A stretch of 64,000 nucleotides of DNA from Gammaproteobacteria bacterium (GCA_004173475.1 SEBU01000001.1:248001-312000); one strand, 5' to 3'. Shown: positions 43,101 to 53,737, counted from the stretch's first letter. Program-made: numbers and translations. Notes: generated from the letters alone by a model not told the origin.

Positions 43101-46100
43101 GCAAGCTTGAGTTAGCGAACAAGACGGAGCGCGCTAACTTGCGGAACAACAAAGCGTCGGTCTCGGAGGCGTTAATCTGACGCAGGCGCACACCACTGTG
43201 AGTATTGGCGATATCAAAAATACGATCTGCGAAGTGTCGGTCTTGATATTTTTCTACCAGACTCATGCTCGCTGGGCGGCTCTCCGCAGCACCTGACACA
43301 AAATCCAGCGTTACAGATTGCTCTGCTTTTAAGGTTATAACGGTGCGTATGGAGACTATCGGATCAAGCACTGAGCCTTGGCTGCCAGACAGCTTGTCGG
43401 TGCCAAGTAACGCCTGGGGACGTGCGAGATTGTGGCCGCGTCCGATAAATTTCATCCGGTCGGTCTCGTAAGACACGTCGTCAAGTTCAACACCCTGGGC
43501 GGCCAATAAGTGGAACATCCACGGCGTATGTTCATCCTCTGAACGCGGCCTGCGAGTGCACAAAATCGCGCGCTGCTCGGGTACGAGTTCACTTTGAACG
43601 AACAAATTACCAAAGGTGGTCTGGCCTATATCTGCCGCTTGGGTCGCCAATACCACTTCACTAAACGTGGTCACCTCAATGGTGCGGGTGCGACGCGAAC
43701 GGTTAGTCAGGCGAACACGGCGCAGCTCCACATTATCTTCAGGCGATACAACGATTTCGGTGTAGGTTTCTATGTCATGGTCGCGACGGCGGAATTCAGC
43801 GCGCCATTCAGAGAATATGGCTTCATAGGCTTCCGCACGCTTGGTCGTGGGTTGATGAGAGGTCGACCAAAAATCCTTACTAGCGAGGTCGCGCACATAT
43901 ATAAAACTGCCCCAGTTATCGCAGGTTGTATCTTCCCGCCAGCGGGACACGGCGAGATCTTTCCAACGCGTGTAACCGCCACCGGAGTTGGTGACCATTA
44001 CATGATAAGTGCCGTTCGATAGCAGCTGCACCTCAGGATAAGGCGTGTGTGCGCCCATTGGTGCATGGACGGGATGTTCGTCCGCCTCAAAGAAGGCGGC
44101 ACCCTCAGCATGTTCTGCTACATAGTTATGGAATACCGAGGTTTTCGGAATTCGCTCTTGCAGTAACAACAGCGTTGCCTGGAATTGAGGGTCGGACTCG
44201 AAGCGTTTTTGCATCGGCTGATCCAATAGCAAATACGATAACGACAGCAAGCTCATACCTTGATGGTGCGCCATAAACGACCGAATAATCGCCTTGGTTT
44301 GGCCGCGCGCAAGACGCGCTGGCGTGTAGTCCAATGCCTCGTAGAAACCGAACCGCCCTTCTGCTCCCATATCGGAAAGTTTTTGAAGATTAATACATGC
44401 TTCTTCTGGAGCAAACATGAGCGCCAGCGCAGAAGCATAGGGAGCAATAACCAAATCTTCAGCAAGACCGCGTTTAAGGCCTAGGCCGGGTGCACCGAAA
44501 GCGTGATATTGATAGTTTTGAGCAGCATCCGTAGCGTAATAACCGGATTCGGAAATACCCCAAGGTACGGAGACTTGCTTACCGTAGGCGATCTGCCGAG
44601 CAACCGCCCCATGGCAAGTTTGATCCAGCAAAGTACCCTCGTAACTCGGCATTACCAGGTTAGGCATGAGGTACTCGAACATGGAGCCGCTCCAGGAAAC
44701 CAGGGTTGGTTCCCCACCTGACGAGGTACGTAAACGGCCAAGGTTGAACCAGCTCTCCTGCGATAACTGGCCTTGCGCTATCCCCACAAAAGTCGCAAGG
44801 CGCGCTTCAGACGCGAGCAAGTCATAGAAACTGGCATCGCGACGGAAGTCATCCACGTTGTAGCCAATAGCCAGCAAATGACGATTCTCGTCATATAAAA
44901 AGTCGTATTCAATCGTCGAGAAGTCATTAATGACAGTAATCAATTGATTGATCTTACTGATACGGTCGTTAGCGTTTTCACAACCTACTGCCACCATGTG
45001 CAGCAATTTGCTGTAGTGAAGACGATCCTCCATTGAGCTTTGGGCGACCGATCCACCCAAGTCTTTAAGAAGCTGGTTTTTCGCATTGGCGAGATGACCC
45101 AGCGTGGGGATGCGATCCAACTCCGCATACTTGCTATTTGGATCTAGCGATCCAGTAACTTCAACCCAGGGAGCGAGGTACAGCAAGTCGGCTTCGATGG
45201 CTTGCACTTGTGTCGCCAGGGCATCCGCCCAAACGGCCGCCTCAATTCTTTGTTCTGAAGCTTCAGTATTGTTCGATAACTCCGCGGCAAGCGCGACTGA
45301 ACTAAAAGACAGTGGCTGGATGTATTTGTATATCGCATTTAAGGACGTGAGTCTGGAACTCGTAGCCGCCGCTAGTTGTGTGTGTAAGCTTTGAATAGAC
45401 GCGTTCACAACCTCTGATCGCAAGCCCGCAGCCGCATCTGTCAGCAAACGCAGCGTATCCAGCAAACCTTCGAACAGGTTAGGAGAAACAATGGGTTGGT
45501 TTTGCAGTTGGAACAGCGCTGCGCGCAGAACTATTAAATGGCCAACCAGATTTCCGCTATCGACTGACGAAATATAGCGAGGTGGCAAAGGTCTTAAGGT
45601 CGTAGTTTCATACCAGTTGAGGAAATGACCCGCATAACGTTCGAGCCTACCCATGGTATTCAAGGTGTTTTGAGAGCGATCGAGCAGAACGCTTGATGGG
45701 ATATAGCCGAAGTCATAAGCCGTAACATTTGCTAACAACGCGAGACCCATGTTGGTCGGTGACGTGCGGTGGGCGACAACGGGGCCAGGTGACTCCTGGA
45801 AGTTATCAGGCGGTAGCCAGTTATCCTCAACTCCTACAAAGCGTTCAAAGAAGGCCCAGGTTTTGCGCGAAATTTTGCGCAGGAAAACAACTTGGTCGCT
45901 GTTTAGTTTGGGTTGTGGGCGTTGCAATGGTTGGCTTATCCACCATGCCACGGCGGGCGCGAGGGCCCAAATCAGCAATACAGGCGACGCGTCTAACAAT
46001 ACACCTTCGTACATTCTGGCTAGAGCTATGCCAGTGACAATAGCGATTACGGGCCCTACCCACATACTGGTGTAAGTTGCCCATAATGTCGCTGGCCCCT

Positions 46101-49100
46101 TACTGGTTTGCTCGGCGTAGGGGTTCCATTCCAACAGCAGGCGACGGGTAAACAACATGCGATTCAGGGCGCGCAAAATAGCCGTTAAGCTGTAAGTCGC
46201 CTCGTGGGGCAAGCAGCTAATACGAAATACCGATTGCGCCAGGTTGCGCTCAACCGACTGGATGACTGCCATACAGTGCTGCCAGAAACTAACTTCATCT
46301 GCACGACGGAAAAGATCCACAACTCCGATGAGTAGCGCCGGAATAAAAACAATGAAAAATATGGCCGAGGTCCAGTACCAGACTTCTCCGGTCACCAACC
46401 AGCCTAGAATCAATAAGGTCAACAGGCAAACAGGCGCAAGGCTACGTACCAGGTTGTCGAGGATTTTCCAGCGCGATAAGGCCGATAAGGGATTGCGTGT
46501 GGGCTTACCGTCAAACCCTGGGACACGCTTGAATAGCCAGCTGGCAATTTGCCAATCCCCGCGAATCCAACGTTCACGACGGCTTACGTCAGCAGCATAA
46601 GATGTAGGGTTTTCTTCATAGAGTTGTACGTCGCTCAATAAACCGGAGCGTGTGTAGCAACCTTCCAAAAGATCATGGGAAAGAATTCGATTTTCAGGGA
46701 AACGACCACGTAATGTTTGCTCGAAAGCATCAACGTCGTAGATACCTTTCCCGATAAATGAACCCTCGTCGAATAGATCCTGATAAACATCCGACACCGA
46801 ACGGGTATAAGGGTCGATACCTGGCTCCAAACCATACAGTAATGCATAACGAGAGCGTTTATTTGCCGAAAGACTAGCAGCCATCCTCGGTTGTAAAATG
46901 CCATAGCCACCGATTACCCGCGTGCCGGTTTCGTCGAAGCGTGGATGGTTAAGGGGATGCGCCATGGTGCCAATAAATTCGCGCGCAGAATCTCTCGGTA
47001 ACTGGGTATCTGTATCCAACGTAATGACGTACTTAACGTTCACGAGCTTGGTCAGATCGCCCACGATCATTGAAAAATTAGTGGTAGGTGGATTCCCAGC
47101 TTGTTCGCTCCGAAGTAAAGCATTCAACTCAGCCAATTTGCCGCGCTTGCGCTCATAACCCATCCAAACCTTTTCAGATGCGTTCCAGGTGCGACGCCGA
47201 TGAATCAGATAAAAGCGGTCATTTTGGCCTTCAGAATATTTTTCATTAAGGGCGATAATGCCGTTGCGAGCTTGCTCTAATAACAGATCATCAGTTTCCA
47301 GGGTTTCGGTGGGCGCATCGGCCAAGTCGGTCAACAAGGCAAAATGTAGGTATGGATCTCCATTACCTAGAAAACGAACTTCCAGTGCTTCGAGTAAATC
47401 CTCAATGCCCTTCGGGCTGGTCAGCATGGTAGGAATAACTACCAGCGTCCGCATAGTTTCTGGCAGCCCCTGCGAGAAATCCATGCGCGGCAATAACTTG
47501 GGCGTTACCAATAAGAGCGCAAGCCAGTTGACCAATGCAGAAGCAAGTTGGCTGGTACAGAAAGCTGCCAGAACGCCAAGCACGGCCAAAGGCCAGCCCT
47601 CAATTCCAGCCCTATAACCATGGCCAACCAAAATAGAAGTAAACACCGCCGTTAGTACAAGAATGCTGCCTACATGCAGCAGCAATGGAAAACGCCCCGC
47701 CACGCGACGCAATCTGGTCAAGAGCGGCAAACGCGGTTCAACCATTTTTTCAAGCTTTGCTAAACCGCGATCGACGAGGTAATAGCCCACATGATGTTTA
47801 TGGGGTTCCTTTTCATTGACGGTAGAAATATTGATGCCAGCTAAGGTAACGGCAGCGCGAGCAACATCGGCTTCGCTCAGGCGAATACGTTTTGCAAGCC
47901 TGTCGATGACTTGGCGATAACTGTCGCGGGTAGCGAAATCCATTGCGCAATAGATCTCGTCTTTACGCAAGATCGAATCTACCACGCTCAGGTTTTCAAC
48001 AAATACTCGCCAATCATGGGAACCTAAAAACCGTAGGCTGCCGATACTATTACTAATAGAAACCTGATCTGCGGCCTGCTGTTGGGTTTCTGCCAAAATC
48101 ATTTGTTCGATAGTCTGGCTAGACTCCGCCAAACGCTCTTTCAACCAACCCATAGGCAATGCGAGCGCCGCACCATGGCCCTGTAAACGGCGAGTAAGTT
48201 CTGCCACAAATGGGCTAACCATCTTAGGTTCAGAACGCGCCATGTCGGCTAAGATTAAAATTAAATTTTTGGGATTATTTTCGGCCGTTTCAATTAATTT
48301 ATTGGCCCAATCTTGCGCCTGATTTACATGCAAACGCGCAGCGGTAACGTGTGCAGCAACACGACGCAAGTTTTCAATCAGCGCGAGCCGTAGCATAATC
48401 GGGATCGCCCAAAGTTCACCGAGCGTTAGCGGTACTACCGTCTGATACGCCGAAATAAAACGGCTCAACAATACCGAATCTATGCGGCCATCGCCGTGCG
48501 CAATCACTTGCACCGCCAAATCATAAACCCTAGGCAAACCACGTGAATTACCGTTCGCTAAACGGGGTAATTCGCGGCTGTAATTTTTAGGTAAATGCTG
48601 ACGCGCGATGCGGATTTGGTCTTCAACCAAATAAAAATTATCAAGTAGCCATTCGCCGGCGGGTGCAATACGGGATTTTTCTTTTACCGCATTCATAAGT
48701 AAGGTGCAGCTGTCTACCAACACCTTTTCATTTTCATCTAATCGTTGTAGTAAACGATTGTGTCTACCGTAGCGGCTTAATCTGTGGCTTACAGCAAGGG
48801 CTTTACCGTGCTGCTCCATTTGATCGACACTAAATAACTCCGCACGAAAAGGTCGTAAAACGTGCACTTCATCGTCTTCGAAGGGATCGGTACTCCACCC
48901 GTCAAAATAATTTATTAAATTTAAAAACCAATTTTTAGTTTTAGGTGTACCCCCCTTAACGGGCGCTGCATTTTCTTGCAGTTCAATATTTGGTGTTGCT
49001 TCAATAGCTTCTGCATCCGTATCATTTGCTGCAGAGCCAAACGTGTCATCCAATCTGGATATTTCGCGGGGTAATTTTTCGGGAAGTTGAAACCTGCTTG

Positions 49101-49110
49101 TAAGTTTCAT
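40168..49110 (-). CDS. ndvB: Cyclic beta-1,2-glucan synthase-like protein (GT84 - glycoamylase - GH94)
   Basis: A 2980-residue inner-membrane protein, close to the ~2800-2870 of rhizobial NdvB/Cgs. Domains in order: an N-terminal cytoplasmic part (~1-470); membrane segments (~480-535); a GT84 glycosyltransferase with D699xD701 in VITLDTDTQLPRDSAREFIG; more membrane segments (~900-1120); a glycoamylase-like domain (~1130-1680; AHHQGMSLLSLSYLLLDQP); and a GH94 phosphorylase-like part (~1700-2960) with GSGDWNDGMNLVG (Asp2654, Asp2657). Cgs starts, elongates, trims and cyclises beta-1,2-glucan, which acts in the periplasm in osmotic adaptation. The AGGA site fits the ATG at 49110. Whether this bacterium makes the glucan is unproven. 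Confidence 0.9.
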   Translation of the reverse strand: MKLTSRFQLPEKLPREISRLDDTFGSAANDTDAEAIEATPNIELQENAAPVKGGTPKTKNWFLNLINYFDGWSTDPFEDDEVHVLRPFRAELFSVDQMEQHGKALAVSHRLSRYGRHNRLLQRLDENEKVLVDSCTLLMNAVKEKSRIAPAGEWLLDNFYLVEDQIRIARQHLPKNYSRELPRLANGNSRGLPRVYDLAVQVIAHGDGRIDSVLLSRFISAYQTVVPLTLGELWAIPIMLRLALIENLRRVAAHVTAARLHVNQAQDWANKLIETAENNPKNLILILADMARSEPKMVSPFVAELTRRLQGHGAALALPMGWLKERLAESSQTIEQMILAETQQQAADQVSISNSIGSLRFLGSHDWRVFVENLSVVDSILRKDEIYCAMDFATRDSYRQVIDRLAKRIRLSEADVARAAVTLAGINISTVNEKEPHKHHVGYYLVDRGLAKLEKMVEPRLPLLTRLRRVAGRFPLLLHVGSILVLTAVFTSILVGHGYRAGIEGWPLAVLGVLAAFCTSQLASALVNWLALLLVTPKLLPRMDFSQGLPETMRTLVVIPTMLTSPKGIEDLLEALEVRFLGNGDPYLHFALLTDLADAPTETLETDDLLLEQARNGIIALNEKYSEGQNDRFYLIHRRRTWNASEKVWMGYERKRGKLAELNALLRSEQAGNPPTTNFSMIVGDLTKLVNVKYVITLDTDTQLPRDSAREFIGTMAHPLNHPRFDETGTRVIGGYGILQPRMAASLSANKRSRYALLYGLEPGIDPYTRSVSDVYQDLFDEGSFIGKGIYDVDAFEQTLRGRFPENRILSHDLLEGCYTRSGLLSDVQLYEENPTSYAADVSRRERWIRGDWQIASWLFKRVPGFDGKPTRNPLSALSRWKILDNLVRSLAPVCLLTLLILGWLVTGEVWYWTSAIFFIVFIPALLIGVVDLFRRADEVSFWQHCMAVIQSVERNLAQSVFRISCLPHEATYSLTAILRALNRMLFTRRLLLEWNPYAEQTSKGPATLWATYTSMWVGPVIAIVTGIALARMYEGVLLDASPVLLIWALAPAVAWWISQPLQRPQPKLNSDQVVFLRKISRKTWAFFERFVGVEDNWLPPDNFQESPGPVVAHRTSPTNMGLALLANVTAYDFGYIPSSVLLDRSQNTLNTMGRLERYAGHFLNWYETTTLRPLPPRYISSVDSGNLVGHLIVLRAALFQLQNQPIVSPNLFEGLLDTLRLLTDAAAGLRSEVVNASIQSLHTQLAAATSSRLTSLNAIYKYIQPLSFSSVALAAELSNNTEASEQRIEAAVWADALATQVQAIEADLLYLAPWVEVTGSLDPNSKYAELDRIPTLGHLANAKNQLLKDLGGSVAQSSMEDRLHYSKLLHMVAVGCENANDRISKINQLITVINDFSTIEYDFLYDENRHLLAIGYNVDDFRRDASFYDLLASEARLATFVGIAQGQLSQESWFNLGRLRTSSGGEPTLVSWSGSMFEYLMPNLVMPSYEGTLLDQTCHGAVARQIAYGKQVSVPWGISESGYYATDAAQNYQYHAFGAPGLGLKRGLAEDLVIAPYASALALMFAPEEACINLQKLSDMGAEGRFGFYEALDYTPARLARGQTKAIIRSFMAHHQGMSLLSLSYLLLDQPMQKRFESDPQFQATLLLLQERIPKTSVFHNYVAEHAEGAAFFEADEHPVHAPMGAHTPYPEVQLLSNGTYHVMVTNSGGGYTRWKDLAVSRWREDTTCDNWGSFIYVRDLASKDFWSTSHQPTTKRAEAYEAIFSEWRAEFRRRDHDIETYTEIVVSPEDNVELRRVRLTNRSRRTRTIEVTTFSEVVLATQAADIGQTTFGNLFVQSELVPEQRAILCTRRPRSEDEHTPWMFHLLAAQGVELDDVSYETDRMKFIGRGHNLARPQALLGTDKLSGSQGSVLDPIVSIRTVITLKAEQSVTLDFVSGAAESRPASMSLVEKYQDRHFADRIFDIANTHSGVRLRQINASETDALLFRKLARSVLFANSSLRADPHVLIQNRRGQSGLWGYAISGDLPIVLLKMASADYLDTARILVQCHTYWRLKGLKVDLVIWNEDHAGYRQNLQDQIIGLIASGAEAQFIDRPGGIFVRSADQISHEDRILLQTVARIVIVDTEGSLVEQVNKRSMTDSRVARLPVVRSYRPEQPVEQAEEPREKLLLGNELGGFSSDGREYIIHTSNTRTTPVPWVNVLANPNFGTVVTESGLSYTWAENAHEFRLTPWSDDPVGATGGEAIYLRDEESGYYWTPTPLPKKVDSGQVANYLTRHGFGYSVFEHTHGGIHCELWVYVDLQDTVKYSVLKVRNESGRMRRLSATGYVEWVLGDLRSKSSMHLVTEIDPRSGALFARNAYNTEFAGRIAFFDVDDASRTLSGDRTEFLGRNGSISNPDAMLRARLSGRLGAGLDPCGAIQVPFKLAHGEGREIIFRLGAGHDIEHARNLAQRLRTMGTARAALEKVRDYWQDTLSRVQVHTPDTGLDLLANGWLLYQTLVCRIWGRSGFYQSGGAYGFRDQLQDSMALLHTQPNLVREHLLRCAQRQYPEGDVQHWWHPPQGRGVRTRCSDDYLWLPLVTCRYLESTGDASVLNEILPFLQGRDLAPDEESYYDLPAPSSETASLYEHCVRAVKNGLRFGVHGIPLMGSGDWNDGMNLVGIHGKGESVWLGFLLYDVLRSFAKVAHMKKDLEFANRCESEADTLRDNIEKNAWDGGWYRRAYFDDGTPLGSSSNTECAIDSISQSWSVLSKAGNPERTKLAMSALDQHLVRRDSGIIQLLDPPFDKAPMNPGYIKGYVPGVRENGGQYTHAAVWAAMAFAALGDSRRAWDLMQLINPLNHTRSDAEINVYKAEPYVVAADVYAIPPHTGRGGWSWYTGSAGLTYRLIMESLLGLKREGNCLRVLPCMPTEWDHYSINYRFGSAIYRIKVMQIPANDASGTLGHVALDGINQKDQCINLVDDGKEHWVEVSVNSKSYP

Positions 49111-49861
49111 TTTGCATCCTAGTTGTTAGAAGAAAAGATAAAAATCGCAGACTCCGTTAATTGTTCACTTCATAGCTAGTAATTAATTAACACTACACTG
49201 ACGGATTAGCGTCTAATTCAAATTGTTTTTCTAAGCCAACGCTAATCATTGGTAGGTTTTTTTGAGACGAAAATAGCGGAACATATGTTCATCCTAGGCC
49301 TGCCACCTAATGTGATCGGTACGCAACCGCACACAGATGTAGAACTGCCTGCAATGAGCCGGAGATAAGTATTTGCTGCACGTGATGTTTTTTCGAACAA
49401 CTTTGAGAGCGTAGTGTGCAAGCGAATTGGCTGAACCAAGGATTGGGGTTTGTAAATTAATGTCTTAAGTGGGGTAGCACACAGAAGCGGACCTTCGCCT
49501 ACAACATTATTAGGTTTTGCTAGGGTAATTACGTAAGCGACAATTGAAATTATTGTTGGGCCGTCTTTGGTAGTCATTCAAGTTCGGGCATTTCAGGAGG
49601 TTTTTCCGTTTTCTGGGCGTCCTGGCTCGCTGCTAGTAGGTGAAATCAAACACGGACTGTTAGAGAACAAACGTGTCAGAGTACAAAGCAGATTCGGATT
49701 AATGAGGTTCGAGTAAAATGCTGGGCTATTGAAGTGAAAAAACAGGTCACTTGCCAAGCTAAAAAATACCCAACACCGAAACTTCGACACGCTCAACGCT
49801 TGCTTTTACCGACGAGCCGGCTTCCTCACGCTAGACGCTAGCCCAAATTGATATTGGACTT
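49111..49861. other. Divergent intergenic region, no gene supported
   Basis: About 750 bp between the cyclic glucan synthase gene (minus) and the hybrid kinase operon (plus). Two minus-strand frames (49242-49577 and 49593-49796) lack ribosome sites and protein-like composition. Promoters for both directions must lie here. Confidence 0.5.
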
Positions 49862-52800
49862 ATGATTAAACGATCTGCTACCCGCAAGAATATATTTTTG
49901 CTTTCAGTACCAACTATATTCGTGCTTATCATAATCGCAACGCTATTCTGGTTCTTTGATCGGATGAAAAGCGCGAGCGAAGACCGAAACTATATTTTCC
50001 TTACCATAAATACTGCACAAGATTTATTGACTCATATGGTCGACGCCGAAACCGGCGCGCGTGGTTTTATTATTGTCGGTCAAGAGCACATGCTTGAACC
50101 CTACAAGAACGCGCTGACAGTCATTCCCGACACGCTAAAAAAATTAGACGAAATTTCTAATTCCAGCGCTACCAAGGCTCAAGTAACCGCAATAAAACCG
50201 TTAGTTGAACGTAAGCTGCAAATTCTTGGTAACGCGATTGATATCGTAAAGGCAAATGGTTCAGCCAAAGATTTAGGGCCAATGATCAGCACCAATGAAG
50301 GGCCAACGGTGATGGATCAGCTGCGCGTAGAAATCGCTAAATATATTCAAATTCAAAACGGTGTGCTCGCCTACTACGATCAACAATATCGCTCCAATAT
50401 GAATTTCTTATTCATATTTATAGTGTGTGCCAGCGTATTTATGTTGATGTTCGCCCAAATTTTTGCATACGGAATTTATCGCAATATTCATCAGCGCATG
50501 ATGGATTTGGTGCATCAGGAAACCAAGCGCTCACTCGATACGCAAGAAGCCATGAATCATCAACTCAACTTGGCTTACGTCACACTGCAGGATAGTGAGA
50601 AAAAGCTTGAAGTTACCTTGAATTCAATTGCGGATGCGGTAATAGCTACTGACCCGCAATCAAAAGTGACTTTGATGAATCATGTAGCAGAACAGCTGAC
50701 GGGCTGGTCTCTGGATGAAGCTGTTGGTCGCCCTATCACCGATATTTTCAACATGGTTAACAAGGATACCCGCGAGCCAATGACCGCTCAGATAATGGCG
50801 CGTCTGTTGAGTGGTTCCGCACAAAGTTCGCGCGATTCGCTGTTGATTACTCGCGATGGAAATCAATGCAATATTGCAGATAGTTGCGCAACTATGCGCG
50901 ATCCGGAAGGAGAATTAATAGGCGCAGTGTTGGTATTCCGCGATATCACCGCAGAAAATGTTGCGCAACAAGCGTTAATTGACAGTACTGAGTTGGTACA
51001 AACTATTTTGGCAACGGTCGTTGATGCCATCATTACGTTTGACGTGCGCACTAATCTAATTGAAACCGTAAACGCTGCTGCAGAAAAAATGTTTGGTTAC
51101 TCTGCGGACGAAATGATTGGCAAACGTTTCAGTGAAATTGTCCCTGAGCTGTCTGATGATAAAGGCTCAATTGATTACTACAGATCAAAAGCCGAAGACG
51201 CCGCCAACGGACTTATCCGCGAAGTACCCGGCCTGCACAAAGACGGCTATTTTTTTCCAATGGAAATTAGCGTAAGTGAAATGCGTTTGGGTGGGCAACG
51301 CTATTTCACCGGCGTATTACGTAATATTTCTGCACGTAAACAAGCCGAAGCAAATGTGCGCGCATCTGAAGATCGCTATCGTAATTTGTTTAATAGTATC
51401 GACGAAGGTTTTTGCACCATCGAAATGATTTACGACAACGGCAAACCGGTTGATTATTTATTTGTAGAAGTTAACCCTTCTTTTGAAAAGCAAACTGGCC
51501 TACACAACGTGGAAGGTAAAACCATGTTGGAGTTAGTGCCCGATCACAACCATGAATGGTTTGAAATCTATGGGCGGGTTGCAGCAACAGGCGAAGCAGT
51601 TCGATTCGTGCAAGAAGCAGTAGCCATGAATCGCTGGTTCGATGTTTACGCATGCCCCGATCTCAGCATGGACAGTAAAAAAGTGATTGTGTTGTTTACA
51701 GACATCACCGAACGCAAACGGTCAGAAGAAGCCTTGCGTGAAAGTGATGAGCGTATGCGTCTCGCTACCGAAGCTACTGGTGTAGGTATTTGGGAATGGA
51801 ACCTCGTAAAAAACACTGTGCATTGGGATGCACAAATGTTCCGCATTTATGGTGTGGGCCATATCGAGAGCGGATTGATTGATCAGGAAACCTGGGCGAA
51901 CTACATACTCCCTGAAGATATTCATGTTCAACAGGATGTACTGCAAGAGGCGATTAGTTCAGGCACACAGCGCGTTCGGGAATTTAGAGTTACTCCGTTA
52001 AATGGCGAGGGTGTACGTCATATTCGCTCGGTAGAAACAGTTAGATTTGATGATGACGGAAAAGTGGTATCCATAGTGGGGACCAATCTGGACATCACGG
52101 ATCGTAAACGTACCGAAGATACCTTGCGTGAAAGTGAGCGTCATTTACGTGCCGTTATCGACGCCTTACCAGTGGCAATTATCACCACCGACGCCGACGG
52201 CGTTCTCACCCATTTCAATCAAGCTGCTGTGGAATTTTGTGGCCGTGCGCCGCAACTCGGTCATGACAAATGGTGCGTGAGCCAGAAATTGCTGCGCCCT
52301 GATGGTGCTCCCCTATCCCATGAAGCTTGCCCCATGGCAATTGCATTGCGGGAAGATCGGCAAATTTTAGGCGCTGAAGCGGTCGCTGAACGTCCAGACG
52401 GATCACGGGTTTGGTTTACTGCACACCCAACACCATTGCATGACGCCAGCGGAAAATTAATTGGCGGCATCAACATGATGATTGACGTCACCGAACGCAA
52501 ACGTCTCGATAAAGTTTTGCTTGAAAATAATATCGAACTTAAGAAAGCAAAAAATCAAGCTGATAAAGCCAACCTGGCGAAGTCCGATTTCTTATCAAAT
52601 ATGAGCCACGAGTTGCGCACACCGCTCAGTGCGATTTTAGGTTTCGCGCAATTGCTTGCGAGCAGTAAAACACCGCCAACGCCGGCGCAAAAACGTAGTA
52701 TCGATCAGATATTACAAGCGGGCTGGTATTTGCTGGAATTAATTAATGAAATTCTGGATCTGACTTTAATTGAATCCGGAAAATTATCTTTCTCTATAGA

Positions 52801-53737
52801 GCAGGTATCTCTTTCGTCGCTTTTAACGGAATGTCATGCGATCATCGAGCCGCAGGCAATCAAGCGCAACATTACGCTATCATTCCCCACACCGGAAAAA
52901 TCCGTTTGGGTTAAGGCCGACCACACTCGTCTGAAGCAAGTGCTTATTAACCTGCTTTCAAATGCGGTGAAATACAATCGTGTTTCCGGAAATGTTAATG
53001 TCACCTTCAATGAAGAAAAACCAGGGCGCATTAAATTATACGTTCAAGATACCGGCGAGGGTTTAACAGAGGAAAAAATTGCACAACTTTTCCAACCCTT
53101 CAATCGCCTCGGTAAAGAGAACAGTGCCGTGGAAGGCACCGGCATTGGCTTGGTAATGACCAAGCGATTAGTGGAATTGATGGGCGGTGAAATCGAAGTG
53201 CAAAGTAAGGTCGGTGAAGGCACAGTGTTTAGCATTGAGCTCGATTTATATTTACACACTCCCGTGATTGAACATGACAGTAACCACATGGATTCTGAAT
53301 TAAAGCACGCGAGAAATATTACGGATCATCACACGATTTTATACATTGAAGATAACCGCGCGAATCTAATGCTCGTGGAAGATATTATCGAATCACGAAC
53401 GGACCTAACGCTATTTTCCGCACGCGATGGCTACACCGGTATCGAAATTGCACGCAGTAAATTGCCGGATTTAATTTTAATGGATATTAATTTGCCAGGT
53501 ATTAACGGAACCGATGCGCTAAAAATTCTTGCTAAAGATCCGCTGACGTCGCACATACCTGTCATCGCATTGAGTGCGAACGCAATACCACGCGATATCG
53601 AAAAAGGTTTGGCTGCCGGGTTTTTCCGGTATTTAACCAAGCCGATTAAGATCCACGAGTTTATTGACACTTTAGATCAAGCGCTCCACCTTGATACCGA
53701 GCAACCCGTTGAAATAAGTAAAGAGAAAATTGTATGA
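49862..53737 (+). CDS. CHASE3 - multi-PAS hybrid histidine kinase
   Basis: A 1291-residue membrane-bound sensor. TM1 is at ~12-32, followed by a periplasmic CHASE3 domain (~35-180; DAETGARGFIIVG), then TM2 (~184-207). About five PAS domains follow (~250-885), one of them with WEWNLVKNTVHWD. The HisKA box has His916 (MSHELRTPLSAILGF). The HATPase (~1010-1135) shows NLLSNAVKYN, DTGEGL and GTGIGL. A C-terminal receiver (~1158-1275) has Asp1208 (LILMDINLPG). It starts a three-gene unit; its TGA overlaps the next ATG (ATGA). The signal is unknown. It is divergent from the glucan synthase gene. Confidence 0.94.
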   Translation: MIKRSATRKNIFLLSVPTIFVLIIIATLFWFFDRMKSASEDRNYIFLTINTAQDLLTHMVDAETGARGFIIVGQEHMLEPYKNALTVIPDTLKKLDEISNSSATKAQVTAIKPLVERKLQILGNAIDIVKANGSAKDLGPMISTNEGPTVMDQLRVEIAKYIQIQNGVLAYYDQQYRSNMNFLFIFIVCASVFMLMFAQIFAYGIYRNIHQRMMDLVHQETKRSLDTQEAMNHQLNLAYVTLQDSEKKLEVTLNSIADAVIATDPQSKVTLMNHVAEQLTGWSLDEAVGRPITDIFNMVNKDTREPMTAQIMARLLSGSAQSSRDSLLITRDGNQCNIADSCATMRDPEGELIGAVLVFRDITAENVAQQALIDSTELVQTILATVVDAIITFDVRTNLIETVNAAAEKMFGYSADEMIGKRFSEIVPELSDDKGSIDYYRSKAEDAANGLIREVPGLHKDGYFFPMEISVSEMRLGGQRYFTGVLRNISARKQAEANVRASEDRYRNLFNSIDEGFCTIEMIYDNGKPVDYLFVEVNPSFEKQTGLHNVEGKTMLELVPDHNHEWFEIYGRVAATGEAVRFVQEAVAMNRWFDVYACPDLSMDSKKVIVLFTDITERKRSEEALRESDERMRLATEATGVGIWEWNLVKNTVHWDAQMFRIYGVGHIESGLIDQETWANYILPEDIHVQQDVLQEAISSGTQRVREFRVTPLNGEGVRHIRSVETVRFDDDGKVVSIVGTNLDITDRKRTEDTLRESERHLRAVIDALPVAIITTDADGVLTHFNQAAVEFCGRAPQLGHDKWCVSQKLLRPDGAPLSHEACPMAIALREDRQILGAEAVAERPDGSRVWFTAHPTPLHDASGKLIGGINMMIDVTERKRLDKVLLENNIELKKAKNQADKANLAKSDFLSNMSHELRTPLSAILGFAQLLASSKTPPTPAQKRSIDQILQAGWYLLELINEILDLTLIESGKLSFSIEQVSLSSLLTECHAIIEPQAIKRNITLSFPTPEKSVWVKADHTRLKQVLINLLSNAVKYNRVSGNVNVTFNEEKPGRIKLYVQDTGEGLTEEKIAQLFQPFNRLGKENSAVEGTGIGLVMTKRLVELMGGEIEVQSKVGEGTVFSIELDLYLHTPVIEHDSNHMDSELKHARNITDHHTILYIEDNRANLMLVEDIIESRTDLTLFSARDGYTGIEIARSKLPDLILMDINLPGINGTDALKILAKDPLTSHIPVIALSANAIPRDIEKGLAAGFFRYLTKPIKIHEFIDTLDQALHLDTEQPVEISKEKIV

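Noticed and set aside
49242-49577. 111-residue minus-strand frame upstream of the hybrid kinase
   Set aside because: No ribosome site, no domain pattern, and composition unlike the neighbouring proteins.
49593-49796. 67-residue minus-strand frame
   Set aside because: No ribosome site or recognisable features; looks like chance in a divergent promoter region.
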